Shown here piece by piece: positions 15,162 to 23,871 of a DNA stretch of 28,261 nt. Location of the stretch: the NCBI GenBank assembly GCA_964618405.1, contig CAZUAY010000007.1, positions 1 to 28,261 on the forward strand, given 5' to 3'. This DNA is from JBBQIY01 sp964618405 (lineage in GTDB: Bacteria > Verrucomicrobiota > Kiritimatiellia > RFP12 > UBA3636). The notes beneath the pieces were generated by a model, which worked only from the letters and a program-made list of their open reading frames with translations, did not search any database and was not told the DNA's origin. Position 1 is the stretch's first letter; each line of letters opens with the position of its first letter. A program made the translations under genes and the position numbers.

Positions 15162-16237
15162 TTCAACGCATCAGCAATCGCCATTTCAAGGAGGGCTTTG
15201 GTATCCACGCTGACGCTGACCATCCGTTCGTGAGCGGTGATCATGACTTTGCGCGCACGTTTTAATTCGACTGTCTTCCATTTCTTCGCGTGAGAGATCA
15301 TCTTGCTCAGCGCCCATGGCGACTTTGAAGTAACATCGAACTTGCCGAGCTGCCCAACCGCTTCAGCATCTTCTTCCGAAAGCGCGCGAGACCAGACTCC
15401 GGAGTCGGAAAGCCTTTTTGAAGCGAGACTGTCGCAGAGGAGGTACAGCTCGTTGAGGCGTGCCTCCAATTGCATCACGAGAAAAATGGGCTCGACCTTC
15501 ATTTCGTACAAGTTACGGAGCACCTTGATCGTCTTGGCGAGATCATGCGAACCGAATGCATCCGTCAAATCCCAAAACTCGCCGCCTGCATTGAACGTGC
15601 AGATGGCCTCGACATCCTCGAATGTTGGTTCGACACCATTTGTGAAGAGAAAAAGCTTCTCAATCTCCATTGCCAAATCACGTGGCGCATAGCCGACGCG
15701 TGCGACAACCTCATCTGCAACGTGAGAAGAGATCTTAAATCCAAGCTTCTTTGCCGTCGCCATGACAGCGGACGAGGCGTCTTTGACAGAAGGTGGCGGG
15801 AGCGCAAGAATCTCCGCGCGCCCCTTCTTCGCCATCGCCGTAAGCGTCTTAAAAAACTTACCCGTCTTCGGAACTGAAGTGCTCGTAACGAGTAGCGTAA
15901 ACCCCTCGGGAATACCGGGCTCGACAAGCCAATTACAAAAATCTTCTATTGTCGAAGCAAACGCCTCCGACTTTCCGAGCCGATTCGAATCAAAAAAAGC
16001 GACATCCCGTAACCAGACTGTTTTGCCTTCGCTAAAGAAACCCTGTTGCACCAGTGCATTGCGCGTCTGCCGAAGCGCTGCGGTCGCCGTATCAATGGTC
16101 TCGACTGTTCCATCAACCGTTTCGAGCCCGAACATCCTCTCCGATTCCGGAACAAGCGCATCCAGTACTTCCTTAACTTTTGTCGACAGCACAAAGTCGT
16201 CGGAACACGTAATAAGCGTCAGATTCGGTCCTGCCAT
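15158..16237 (-). CDS. holA: DNA polymerase III subunit delta
   Basis: 359 aa, about the usual length. HolA is the clamp-loader subunit that opens the beta sliding clamp. The sequence fits the family: an N-terminal degenerate AAA+ fold (LTLITCSDDFVLSTKVKEVL, FFSEGKTVWLRDVAFFD, LLVTSTSVPKTGKFFK), then the helical lid and C-terminal collar domain (RDLAMEIEKLFLF, FWDLTDAFGSHDLAKTIKVLRNL, WALSKMISHAKKW). I start at ATG 16237, one nt after the proA stop; an upstream in-frame start at 16270 would overlap proA by 32 nt. The stop overlaps the xrtK start by 4 nt. It is an essential gene placed between proline synthesis and protein sorting. Confidence 0.85.
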   Translation of the reverse strand: MAGPNLTLITCSDDFVLSTKVKEVLDALVPESERMFGLETVDGTVETIDTATAALRQTRNALVQQGFFSEGKTVWLRDVAFFDSNRLGKSEAFASTIEDFCNWLVEPGIPEGFTLLVTSTSVPKTGKFFKTLTAMAKKGRAEILALPPPSVKDASSAVMATAKKLGFKISSHVADEVVARVGYAPRDLAMEIEKLFLFTNGVEPTFEDVEAICTFNAGGEFWDLTDAFGSHDLAKTIKVLRNLYEMKVEPIFLVMQLEARLNELYLLCDSLASKRLSDSGVWSRALSEEDAEAVGQLGKFDVTSKSPWALSKMISHAKKWKTVELKRARKVMITAHERMVSVSVDTKALLEMAIADALK

Positions 16238-16238
16238 G

Positions 16239-17558
16239 TTATGGGTTCCCACGTGTCTGACCGCTTCCAAACACGATATACTTGGTGCTCGTCAAATCTT
16301 CAAGGCCAATCGGCCCGCGTGCATTGAGCTTGTCGGTGCTCAGTCCAACCTCAGCTCCCATGCCATACTCCCCGCCATCGGTGAAGCACGTCGCGGCATT
16401 AGCATAGACCGCTGCAGAATCAACCTCACGCATAAAAATGGTCTGAGTGGCATCATCATCCGAGATGATCGTATCGGAGAGATGCGAACCGCATTTGTTG
16501 ATGCGCGTAATCGCCTGCTCGACGCTGTCGACCATACCCAGGGTCAAAACAATCTCTTTCCGTGGGGTGCACCAATCTTCGGGTTCTGCGGGTTTCGCAG
16601 AGGAAAGCAATTTCAGGATTTCTTCATCTCCGTGTAACTCAATTTGAGCTGCTGCTGCGCGTTCTTGAAGCGCGGGGAGAAGTTTTTTAGCGATATCCTT
16701 GTGGATGAGCACGACATTGGCAGCATTGCAGGCATAGGGTTCGAAGCAACGCGAGTTGACAATGATGTCGACCGCCATTTTGATGTCGATCATGTTATGA
16801 GTTGTGGCATCAACAGGAGCATTTTCATCAGCTCCGGCTTTAAGGCGATCACAATCCACATAAACGTGGCAGAGTCCACCACTGTGCCTCAAAACTGGAA
16901 TTTTAGCATGTTCGACGAGGTCGTTAACAAATGAGAGGCTGCCGCGGAGAATTGCAACATCGACAAGACCTTCCAGCGACGTTAGAATACGGCAATCATG
17001 CAGGTTATCGTCGCTACAAAACACTTGCAAAGCATCGGGAGGCAGACCGAAGGCGGCACCACCATCGCGAATCGACTTCGTTAAAATTTCATTCGTCTTT
17101 CTTGCCTCATCATCGCTCACCACCATGACAGCATTATTGACTTTAAAGCAGGTCGCCGTGGCAAGAGCAATCACGTGGGGACGCGATTCAAGTGCAATGC
17201 CAATCAGACCAATGGGAACACGTTTTCTGACGATCTCAAGTCCATTGGGCCGTATCCAGCGGCTGATCAGTTCACCAATCGGATCTTTTGAATCGGCGAT
17301 GACGCGAAAGGCGCGAACGATGTTACCGTAGCGATGCTCGGTCAACGTCAGTCGGTCGAGAAAGCCTGGTGAACGTCCTCGAGCAATGGCGTCAGCGACA
17401 TCCGTTGCGTTGACTGCAAGAACTTCATCACGATTCTTCTCAAGCTCATCGGCGATGGCATAGAGAATGTCGCGCTTCTTGCGGCTTGAGAAGCCGAGCA
17501 TGATGCGCTGTGCGGCCGATGCTTTTTCGGCGAGTTCTGTGAGGTGCTCTTTTTGCAT
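16239..17558 (-). CDS. proA: Glutamate-5-semialdehyde dehydrogenase (gamma-glutamyl phosphate reductase)
   Basis: 439 aa. It reduces glutamyl 5-phosphate with NADPH in the second step of proline synthesis, acting with ProB. The catalytic Cys277 lies in EPYACNAANVVLIH. Other family motifs are PIGLIGIALESRPHV (nucleotide site), GGLCHVYVD and the C-terminal LNARGPIGLEDLTSTKY. The usual RGG(K/S)EA segment reads VSDDEARKTNEIL, a local departure from the textbook form that I note without interpretation. It lies 16 nt after proB. Confidence 0.93.
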   Translation of the reverse strand: MQKEHLTELAEKASAAQRIMLGFSSRKKRDILYAIADELEKNRDEVLAVNATDVADAIARGRSPGFLDRLTLTEHRYGNIVRAFRVIADSKDPIGELISRWIRPNGLEIVRKRVPIGLIGIALESRPHVIALATATCFKVNNAVMVVSDDEARKTNEILTKSIRDGGAAFGLPPDALQVFCSDDNLHDCRILTSLEGLVDVAILRGSLSFVNDLVEHAKIPVLRHSGGLCHVYVDCDRLKAGADENAPVDATTHNMIDIKMAVDIIVNSRCFEPYACNAANVVLIHKDIAKKLLPALQERAAAAQIELHGDEEILKLLSSAKPAEPEDWCTPRKEIVLTLGMVDSVEQAITRINKCGSHLSDTIISDDDATQTIFMREVDSAAVYANAATCFTDGGEYGMGAEVGLSTDKLNARGPIGLEDLTSTKYIVFGSGQTRGNP

Positions 17559-17574
17559 AAATCGTGAGGTTGGC

Positions 17575-18396
17575 TTAGACCGGCGAGGCGATGAACAGCG
17601 TTCCTACGTCCTTCCCGGAAATGACATGAGTGAGAACGTCTTTTTTCGTACCGTCAGCGATGACGACATTGCATCCAGCTTTCATGCAGGCTGCAGCGGC
17701 TCGCAGTTTGGAGTCCATACCGCCTTTCGAGACGCCACCCGCCACAGGAGGCTGCACCAGTTTTTGTATGGCTTTGTTGACAGCCTCAACATAGGGGACG
17801 CGGTGGCTGCGGCCATTTTCAGCATGAGCACGTAGACCATCTACCGTTGAGAGCAAAATTAAAAGGTCGGCGCGGATCTGTCGCACCACAAGTGAGGCAA
17901 GGTTGTCGTTATCACCCAGCGACATATCGGCCTTGACCTCCTCATCCGCCACAGCATCATTTTCGTTAATGATCGGGATCACCTGTGCGCGGAGCATGTG
18001 ATCCATCGTGCGGCGCATATTCGTCAAACGAATCTTCCGCGTAAAATCATCATGCGTCAGCAACATCTGTCCCACAACGATCTTCTCCTTGCCAAAAAGC
18101 TCTGAATAGCACGCCATAAGACGTCCCTGCCCCACGGCAGCGCACATCTGCAGATCAGGAACCGATTCAGGGCGCTTCTCAATGTTGAGCGCCTCCATCC
18201 CAGCCGCAATAGCACCCGAGCTGACAATCACAACCTCGTATCCACTCCGTTCCATCTTGCAAATTTGCTCAACGAGATGTCGAATTTTTACGATGTCGGG
18301 TCTTCCAGATTTTCTCACAATCACGCGACTCCCGATCTTAATCACGATCCGCCTGGATTCGGGTAGGGTCTGGCGAAACTTTTCTCCACTGTTCAT
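17575..18396 (-). CDS. proB: Glutamate 5-kinase without PUA domain
   Basis: 273 aa. It phosphorylates glutamate in the first, regulated step of proline synthesis. Amino acid kinase motifs are all present: VIKIGSRVIV (ATP site), VSSGAIAAGM, IINENDAVADEE (glutamate site), LGDNDNLASLVV and GGMDSKLRAA. The C-terminal PUA domain found in the 367-aa E. coli enzyme is absent, as in many bacteria with the short form. First gene of a five-gene unit (proB-proA-holA-xrtK-MSEP) with a promoter at 18435-18463 and GGAG about 10 nt before the ATG. Confidence 0.93.
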   Translation of the reverse strand: MNSGEKFRQTLPESRRIVIKIGSRVIVRKSGRPDIVKIRHLVEQICKMERSGYEVVIVSSGAIAAGMEALNIEKRPESVPDLQMCAAVGQGRLMACYSELFGKEKIVVGQMLLTHDDFTRKIRLTNMRRTMDHMLRAQVIPIINENDAVADEEVKADMSLGDNDNLASLVVRQIRADLLILLSTVDGLRAHAENGRSHRVPYVEAVNKAIQKLVQPPVAGGVSKGGMDSKLRAAAACMKAGCNVVIADGTKKDVLTHVISGKDVGTLFIASPV

Positions 18397-18434
18397 ATCT
18401 AGTTGGCTCCGGATTTCAAAAAAGAAACATCAGT

Positions 18435-18463
18435 ATTAAACCATTTTGCCGTAAAAAAGGCAA
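18435..18463 (-). promoter_or_regulatory. Promoter of the proB-proA-holA-xrtK-MSEP operon
   Basis: Minus-strand TTGCCT (18463-18458), 17-bp spacer, TTTAAT (18440-18435), five of six consensus bases in the -10. The start near 18428 gives a leader of about 32 nt. The spacer holds GGCAA, complementary to the TTGCC of the -35, so the promoter DNA has a small inverted repeat. Confidence 0.55.
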
Positions 18464-18616
18464 CTCTTCTGATTTTACATTTGCGCATTTCACAGCGTCA
18501 ACTACAATTCAAATAGGTCGATCGCAATCATAGCGTCAAGAGCGGAGTCTACAAAATTGAATCGCCCCACCCTCTACAAAAGCAAACGTAAGACACCGAC
18601 ACCCTATCAACAGGGT

Positions 18617-20008
18617 CTAGCTTGCAGAAACCAGCAGCAAAGAGGAGGGGTCACGACCTAGGCGTTCGACAATAACTTCAACACGACGCTTAAGGTCGCT
18701 ATCGGTCTCCATGCGTCCGGGAATCGTCTTACAGGCGTGAACGATAGTGGCATGGGTCTTTTCAAAAGCGGCCGCAATTTCAGGCAGCGAGCCGTTCGTC
18801 AGTGTACGACAGAGGAACATTGCGATCTGGCGAGGCAACGCGACGTTTTGCGGGCGTTCCTTGCTGGTCATGTCCGTCATCCGAAGGTCATAGTCATCCG
18901 CCACGACGCGCTGAATATCAAGAAACGACAGTTCGGGGCGCTTCTCGCGATCGATCATGTCCTTGAGCAAATTGCGCAGAATGTCGACCGAGAGTTCTTG
19001 TTTTGAAAGCGACGCGTACGAGACGGCGCGAATAATGGCTCCTTCAAGCTGGCGCACGTTGGAGTTGATATTCTCTGCGATGAACGTGAGCAGTGGATCG
19101 GGGAGTTGAATCGTCGAGTTGCGTTGCTTGTAACGCAAAATAGCGACGCGCGTCTCGAAGTCAGGCCGCTCGATAGAGGTAATCAGTCCCTGCTGGAAAC
19201 GCGACACAAGGCGTGCTTCGAGCCCCTCAATCTTATTCAGCGGACGATCGCTCGTCATGATGATTTGTTTATGTGCGTTTTGAAGCGTGTTGAACGTGTG
19301 GAAGAACTCCTCTTGAAGGGCAGTCTTTTGAGCTAAAAAATGAATGTCGTCGATGAGGAGGACATCGGCATTTCGGTAACGTTTTCTAAAATCGCCACCT
19401 GTGTTGTTTCGAATCGACTCAATAAAGTCGTTCAAAAGTACTTCGGAGGTCACGAAGCACACAACGGCCTTGGGATTCTGTGACTGCACCCCATGGGCGA
19501 CGGCTTGCATCAGATGCGTTTTACCTAACCCAGTGTCGCCATAGATAAAAAGTGGATTGTAAGCATTGCCTGGATTCGATGCTACGGCAACCGAAGCGGC
19601 ATGGGCGAAACTATTCGAAGGGCCAATGACGAAATCCGCGAAAGTATAGTTCGGGTCGAGATTCAAGCCGAACTGGCAGCGACTCACCTGCGGACGCACT
19701 TCAACCCGCTGCGGCCTCGGCATCGGCGTGTCGTAACGAGAATCGAAGGCAGCAGACGTTTTCTCCGAATCCACAACAATATCAACCTCCTGAACTTTTT
19801 CAGCAGAGTCGATGCGCAACGAATCAACGATATACGGCATGTAGTTATTATCAACCCACATCTTTAGCATCTCATTGTCGACTGCCAACGTCAGAACCCC
19901 CTCGTTTAACGACACGGGCGCGATGACAGCAATCCAACGAGAAAACACGTCACCGTCAAGCGAGGACTTAAGCCGTTCGAGAGCGAACCCCCATACAACT
20001 TCATGCAT
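18617..20008 (-). CDS. dnaA: Chromosomal replication initiator DnaA
   Basis: 463 aa. DnaA binds oriC boxes, melts the origin and loads the helicase. Domain I is residues 1-75 (WGFALERLKSSL…); domain II is a short linker. Domain III is AAA+, with NPLFIYGDTGLGKTHLMQA (Walker A 157-164), LLIDDIHFLAQK (Walker B) and the arginine-finger segment RLVSRFQQG. Domain IV is the HTH at about 360-463 (LPRQIAMFLCRTLTN). The DNA-recognition signature, usually GG(R/K)DHTTVLHA, reads EKTHATIVHA (416-425): one residue shorter and lacking the Asp that contacts the box in E. coli. dnaN is not adjacent, as in many PVC bacteria. A 589-bp intergenic region lies upstream. Confidence 0.95.
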   Translation of the reverse strand: MHEVVWGFALERLKSSLDGDVFSRWIAVIAPVSLNEGVLTLAVDNEMLKMWVDNNYMPYIVDSLRIDSAEKVQEVDIVVDSEKTSAAFDSRYDTPMPRPQRVEVRPQVSRCQFGLNLDPNYTFADFVIGPSNSFAHAASVAVASNPGNAYNPLFIYGDTGLGKTHLMQAVAHGVQSQNPKAVVCFVTSEVLLNDFIESIRNNTGGDFRKRYRNADVLLIDDIHFLAQKTALQEEFFHTFNTLQNAHKQIIMTSDRPLNKIEGLEARLVSRFQQGLITSIERPDFETRVAILRYKQRNSTIQLPDPLLTFIAENINSNVRQLEGAIIRAVSYASLSKQELSVDILRNLLKDMIDREKRPELSFLDIQRVVADDYDLRMTDMTSKERPQNVALPRQIAMFLCRTLTNGSLPEIAAAFEKTHATIVHACKTIPGRMETDSDLKRRVEVIVERLGRDPSSLLLVSAS

Positions 20009-20597
20009 TTACACTTCAATCTCCAGAGTCAAAATAAAATTTTCGTAATCGAGCAACCGAGCCGATTCAACGTTTTTCAAAGTGATGAATTGGGAGCCCA
20101 AGCCCTCAACCCTTGTTCCTGTCTCTCGAAATGAGTCAGACAGTATCCCTTTGCGCTACCCATAATCACACAAGCACGCCTCTTCAGGCAAGACAAAAGA
20201 ATTTACGGGTTATGAACAGGTTATGAACACCCCCTTCGTAGCTTGTTTCGGAGCCGTTGCGACTGAAGCGCTTACAGCCATTTAGCCCCCTCATAATCCA
20301 GAAATTTCGGGTTCACCCAACTTTGAACTCATTGGATTCTAAATGCTTAGCGCGCAAGTGACTCGAAAATAAAAAACAGATTTTAAACATTAAAAACATA
20401 ATAAGTACTTGTATTGCATATACTTATAAAAACATCAACCTCAAGTAAAACAGAATGAACTTTCCAACTGTAGGGGCTAAGAAAAAAGATGTCAGGATAA
20501 AAACTTTGATAAACTGGGCACAATTGAGAGCGGTTCTGAAAAGCGCTCTAGACGAATTTGTTTGCCTTTATTTGTGCAATAGAAAATACTCTGTCAC
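20009..20597. other. 589-bp intergenic region upstream of dnaA, oriC candidate
   Basis: No gene is visible on either strand. It lies between the divergent dnaA and M24 peptidase genes. It contains a tandem DnaA-box-like repeat (20208-20229), an AT-rich stretch at about 20368-20445 suited to unwinding, and a hairpin AGAGCG/CGCTCT (20527-20549). Consensus boxes TTATCCACA are absent, so the origin call is tentative; it may only hold the two promoters. Confidence 0.35.
20208..20229 (+). repeat. Tandem 11-bp repeat with DnaA-box-like core
   Basis: GGTTATGAACA occurs twice head to tail (20208-20218 and 20219-20229). The core TTATGAACA differs from the E. coli box TTATCCACA at two positions. It lies 200 bp upstream of dnaA. 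Confidence 0.6.
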
Positions 20598-21695
20598 ATG
20601 AAGAAGTTAACAGCCTCATTTTTAATCGCAGGAACAGCCTCAAACAGCCCCGACATACGATATGCAACGGGATTCGTGGCTCCTGATTCAGTGGTTGCGA
20701 TCTGCCAACCTCACCAAACGATCTTAGTCGTCTCAACGATGGAATACGGACGCGCACGAAAGCAATCCAAGAACTGCACCGTCGAAAGTCCCGATACGCT
20801 GGGTCTTACGGCGGAACAACGACGCAGCTTTGCAGAGTGGACGCTCGCTGCACTGGCTAAGCACAAAATATCAACCGTTGATGTCGATGTATCCTTCCCC
20901 CTTGGACTTGCCCGAGAGCTTGAGGAAGGAGGGATCTCGCTGACAATCTCTGGATCCAGCTTTTTGAAACAGGCACGCCAAGTGAAGTCCGAAGACGAAA
21001 TTCGCCACATTGCGCGATCACAAAAAGCGGCACGTGCGGCCATGAAGGCCGTGGGCAAAGTCATTGCAGAGGCAACATCTGGGCGTGGTGGCGTGCTACA
21101 CTGGGAAGGCAAAACGCTAACCTCTGAATTCGTCCGTAAAATTGTGCGGCGCACGGTTCTCGAATTCAACTGCATCGACGAAGACACCATCATCGCAGGT
21201 GGCCTACAAGCCGCAGACCCGCACGAAAGTGGTTCGGGGCCATTGAGAACTGGCGAATGGATTGTCTGCGACATCTTTCCACGCAGTCTCGACTCTGGAT
21301 ACTGGGGCGATATGACACGCACCTTTATGAACGGCAAGCCAAGTGCAGAGCAGAAGCGCCTCTACCATGCCGTCAAAACAGCGCACGACTCAGCGATGGC
21401 GATGCTGATTCCTGGCGTACTGGGCTCTGCCGTTCATGCGAAAGCAGCGACAAGCCTCACCGAATCTGGCTTCAACACCTTTACTAAAAATGGTGTTCCC
21501 CATGGATTTATCCATAGCACAGGACATGGTGTTGGGCTCGCAATACACGAAGAACCTCGACTCTCACCAAGCGGTGGCAAGTTGCTCGAAAACATGGTCG
21601 TGACGATAGAACCTGGACTCTATTATCCAGACCTCGGCGGCGTGCGGATTGAAGATCTCGTGGTCATTCGCAAGACGGGTCCGCAGGTGCTATAG
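20598..21695 (+). CDS. M24-family Xaa-Pro aminopeptidase/dipeptidase
   Basis: 365-aa cytoplasmic metallopeptidase of the prolidase/aminopeptidase P family, releasing residues next to proline. Residues 1-125 form a creatinase-like N-terminal domain. Residues 130-365 are the pita-bread catalytic domain. The five metal ligands can be placed at Asp225 and Asp238 (CDIFPRS…GDMTRTF), His310 (HSTGHGVGL), Glu338 (TIEPGLYYP) and Glu352 (VRIEDLVVI). It is transcribed away from dnaA and convergently with the next gene, whose end is only 9 nt away. Whether it prefers dipeptides or longer peptides cannot be read from the sequence. Confidence 0.9.
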   Translation: MKKLTASFLIAGTASNSPDIRYATGFVAPDSVVAICQPHQTILVVSTMEYGRARKQSKNCTVESPDTLGLTAEQRRSFAEWTLAALAKHKISTVDVDVSFPLGLARELEEGGISLTISGSSFLKQARQVKSEDEIRHIARSQKAARAAMKAVGKVIAEATSGRGGVLHWEGKTLTSEFVRKIVRRTVLEFNCIDEDTIIAGGLQAADPHESGSGPLRTGEWIVCDIFPRSLDSGYWGDMTRTFMNGKPSAEQKRLYHAVKTAHDSAMAMLIPGVLGSAVHAKAATSLTESGFNTFTKNGVPHGFIHSTGHGVGLAIHEEPRLSPSGGKLLENMVVTIEPGLYYPDLGGVRIEDLVVIRKTGPQVL

Positions 21696-21704
21696 CGAGT
21701 TGTC

Positions 21705-22385
21705 TCACCGACGACTTTTCATGACGAGCAGGGAGCTCCCGCTCTCCTGGGGGATCGCACAAGCAAGTGCCACATGATCTCCTTTTTCAAAAAGAAGAGA
21801 CGAGACTTTATCCTTCGCAGGCGTTACGGTCACCCACCCATCCCGCTCCAAGATCCCTCGCATCCCGCTGAGAGCAGCAGATGCCGGCATCCCCGAGTGT
21901 CCGCAACACATCACGAACCGCGATTCTTTATCCACCGCTGTCAACTCCGCGATAAATCCCGGCGGTTGTGGCAGTTCGGGAAATACCCACTCCGGCGCCC
22001 CCGACGCAAACCCTTCGCTCGACTCAATGAGAATAGCCGACGACACATCCCCCGTCATGCCAGGAAGCACAAAAAGCCACGATGCACCAAAACGCTTGGG
22101 AAGCTTGATCATCGCACCTTCGAGCATAGCGGCGGCGTCGAGACCGAAACCCTTGAGCAAATGAGTGCCCACCGTCTCGGAACCCTCCTTGAAGCCGTAC
22201 ACGCGCAGAGTGGCTAATCTACCATTGACCTCGATATCAGATTCGTAAATTTTTGCTCCACCACCGGAATTCATGACGACATCTGAATCGCCGCGGATTT
22301 TCATAAACACCCGCCCGTTGACGGGCAAGGTCAGAAGGACAAGTGTAACCCCGAAAACAAAGACAGCGCACACCCCTTTACGCAT
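21705..22385 (-). CDS. Secreted protein of unknown function, co-transcribed with a TadE-like protein
   Basis: 226 aa with a clear signal peptide (MRKGVCAVFVFGVTLVLLTL, cleavage near residue 24). I do not recognise the mature part. It has alternating beta-rich segments (LATLRVYGF, WLFVLPGMTGDVSSAILIES) and two adjacent cysteines in a VMCCGHSGMP motif, followed by GILERDGWVTVTP. Its ATG overlaps the stop of the TadE-like gene (TGATG), so the two are translationally coupled. A part in a pilus or surface assembly of the Tad/Flp type, or in a pseudopilus-like secretion device, is an inference from that partner alone. The Cys-Cys pair may be a disulphide in the periplasm. Confidence 0.75.
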   Translation of the reverse strand: MRKGVCAVFVFGVTLVLLTLPVNGRVFMKIRGDSDVVMNSGGGAKIYESDIEVNGRLATLRVYGFKEGSETVGTHLLKGFGLDAAAMLEGAMIKLPKRFGASWLFVLPGMTGDVSSAILIESSEGFASGAPEWVFPELPQPPGFIAELTAVDKESRFVMCCGHSGMPASAALSGMRGILERDGWVTVTPAKDKVSSLLFEKGDHVALACAIPQESGSSLLVMKSRR

Positions 22386-22906
22386 CAGTACAAGCCTCCG
22401 AGGGCTGGCATCCAGACCTCATTGCGAACGGTAATCTCAGCTGGCACGCCTATCAACGACTGCAAGACGGGAAGCGTCTCAACCGTTGCCTCTTCCCTCG
22501 CACGCATGAATTGCAACGCTGATGAAAGTAACGCGCCATCGTTGAACAGCACGATGTCATTATAATGCACCGAGGAACCGTCAGCCCGCCGCATTCCCGA
22601 CCGATCACCTTCTGGCGCGGTATAAGACGTGACACGGTTCCTGATCCTGCCAAAGTTGCCTGTCTGTGCACGATCGTCCTTCGTGTGTCGCATGCCATCA
22701 CGCCCCTCATCCCAGTCCTCAATAGGTGAAAAAGATGAGGCTATCGACAGCGACATCGCATCCGAGATCGCTGATCCCGTTGCCGTCACGAGCGTCTCGG
22801 TATCGGAGCGAGTCAGGTCAGCCACAAGCAAAAGCCCTGCAGCAACAATCAAAATCCCAACGAGGCAAATCACAAATTCTACCATCGCTTGTCCCTCGCG
22901 GGACAT
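22385..22906 (-). CDS. TadE-like pseudopilin
   Basis: 173 aa from ATG 22906. The N-terminus (MSREGQAMVEFVICLVGIL) carries the TadE signature: a short basic stretch, G-Q-A-x-V-E-F with the conserved Glu, then one hydrophobic helix. The rest is a periplasmic domain without recognisable motifs. TadE-like proteins are minor pseudopilins of Tad/Flp pili. An in-frame ATG at 22942 would add twelve residues, but that ATG is supplied by a 7-bp repeat (22929-22960), neither start has a good ribosome site, and the TadE motif begins right after 22906. No other tad genes lie in the window. Confidence 0.8.
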   Translation of the reverse strand: MSREGQAMVEFVICLVGILIVAAGLLLVADLTRSDTETLVTATGSAISDAMSLSIASSFSPIEDWDEGRDGMRHTKDDRAQTGNFGRIRNRVTSYTAPEGDRSGMRRADGSSVHYNDIVLFNDGALLSSALQFMRAREEATVETLPVLQSLIGVPAEITVRNEVWMPALGGLY

Positions 22907-22928
22907 ACGAGAAACGCTCTGGAGTCCC

Positions 22929-22960
22929 AATTCGTAATTCATAATTCGTAATTCGTAATT
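22929..22960. repeat. AT-rich 7-bp-period micro-repeat
   Basis: AATTCGT, AATTCAT, AATTCGT, AATTCGT and AATT in tandem. It fills most of the 60-bp gap between the LRR gene and the TadE-like gene. The variant unit AATTCAT creates an ATG on the minus strand at 22942-22940. Confidence 0.85.
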
Positions 22961-22966
22961 TTCTCT

Positions 22967-23820
22967 TTAGAAAGCGATGTGAACCGCGACTGGATCCGGA
23001 AAAGCTTCGCGAACTCGCTTCTGTTCTTCTGGCGGAATTTTGCATTGATTCAAAATGAGATTCTTCAGCCCCTTCATACCGCCGATTCCGTCCGGAAGCT
23101 TCTCCAAAGGATTGCCATCGAGGTCGAGCCGGCGCAACGCGGTGAGCGCAACAATTCCATCTGGCAATTGCGTGATTTTATTTTTTCCGAGGTCGAGCTC
23201 TTCAAGTGAAGTCATCTTTANNNNNNNNNNAAACGATTGCCGCGCAAATAAAGCTTCCGAATCTGCTTCCATTCGGCGGCACCCTCTGGAAGCGCCTGCA
23301 AGTTATTGTAGTTCAGCCGTACCCATTTCACGGCGGCGAGGCCTCGGACTTCCTCAGGCAACGACGTCACGGCATTCCGATCAAAATTCAAGTACGTCAG
23401 CCCCTGCAACGCGCATGCCGACACTGGAAAGTTCGTCATCCCATTATTCGCTAAATACAAGTGGCGGAGTCCTGACAGTGCCCCGAACGAATCAGGAAGG
23501 GATGACACCCCAGTTTCCGATAGATCCAAAAACGTGAGGTTCGTAAGCTGACCGATTCCCTCGGGAACGCTCGCACAGCCTTTTTGCCCACGAACGGAAA
23601 GTTTCGATAACTTCGGAAATGTTTCGAGGTCAACTGGAAACGATACCGGATCGCTGATGCGCGCTAGGTTGATAAACTCCACCGTTTCCCGAAGATTGGA
23701 AGCCTCGGCCATGCTGAACGCTTCCACATCCCGCTTCGGCGCAACCTGCTGAAAGCAGCCCGTTATGAGCCCAATTACGGTCATGGATGAAATAACAACT
23801 GTTTTTATTCGATTATTCAA
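22967..23820 (-). CDS. Leucine-rich-repeat lipoprotein, interrupted by an assembly gap
   Basis: The N-terminus MNNRIKTVVISSMTVIGLIT is followed by G and the lipobox Cys22 (I-T-G-C), so the protein is a lipoprotein. It is followed by LRR units of the 23-residue LPxxixxLxxLxxLxLxxN type (LTNLTFLDLSETGVSSLPDS, LRHLYLANNGMTNFP, VKWVRLNYNNLQALPEG). After the N-run (23221-23230) the repeats resume (MTSLEELDLGKNKITQLPDG, LRRLDLDGNPLEKLPDG) and end at …VAVHIAF. The two halves are in different frames as given. A 23-residue period predicts 23 missing nt, not 10, and the 13 extra nt restore the frame, so I treat it as one intact gene. It is divergent from the outer-membrane barrel gene. The binding partner is unknown. 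Confidence 0.82.
23221..23230. other. Assembly gap (10 N)
   Basis: Placeholder run inside the LRR lipoprotein gene. Repeat phasing suggests the true missing length is about 23 nt. A repeat collapse is a likely cause. Confidence 0.95.
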
Positions 23821-23871
23821 AATAAATTCCTTGAGTTTCTACAGAAATCAGTTAGCATATAACGTGTTTTT

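Noticed and set aside
15762..16637. 291-aa reading frame on the plus strand
   Set aside because: Antisense to holA and proA, which have clear family motifs; low-complexity Ser/Arg composition.
18600..18616. Terminator after dnaA
   Set aside because: ACCCT/AGGGT gives only a 5-bp stem and no U-tract follows.
22967..23820. LRR gene as a frameshifted pseudogene
   Set aside because: The frame change coincides with the N-run and is explained by a wrong gap size.
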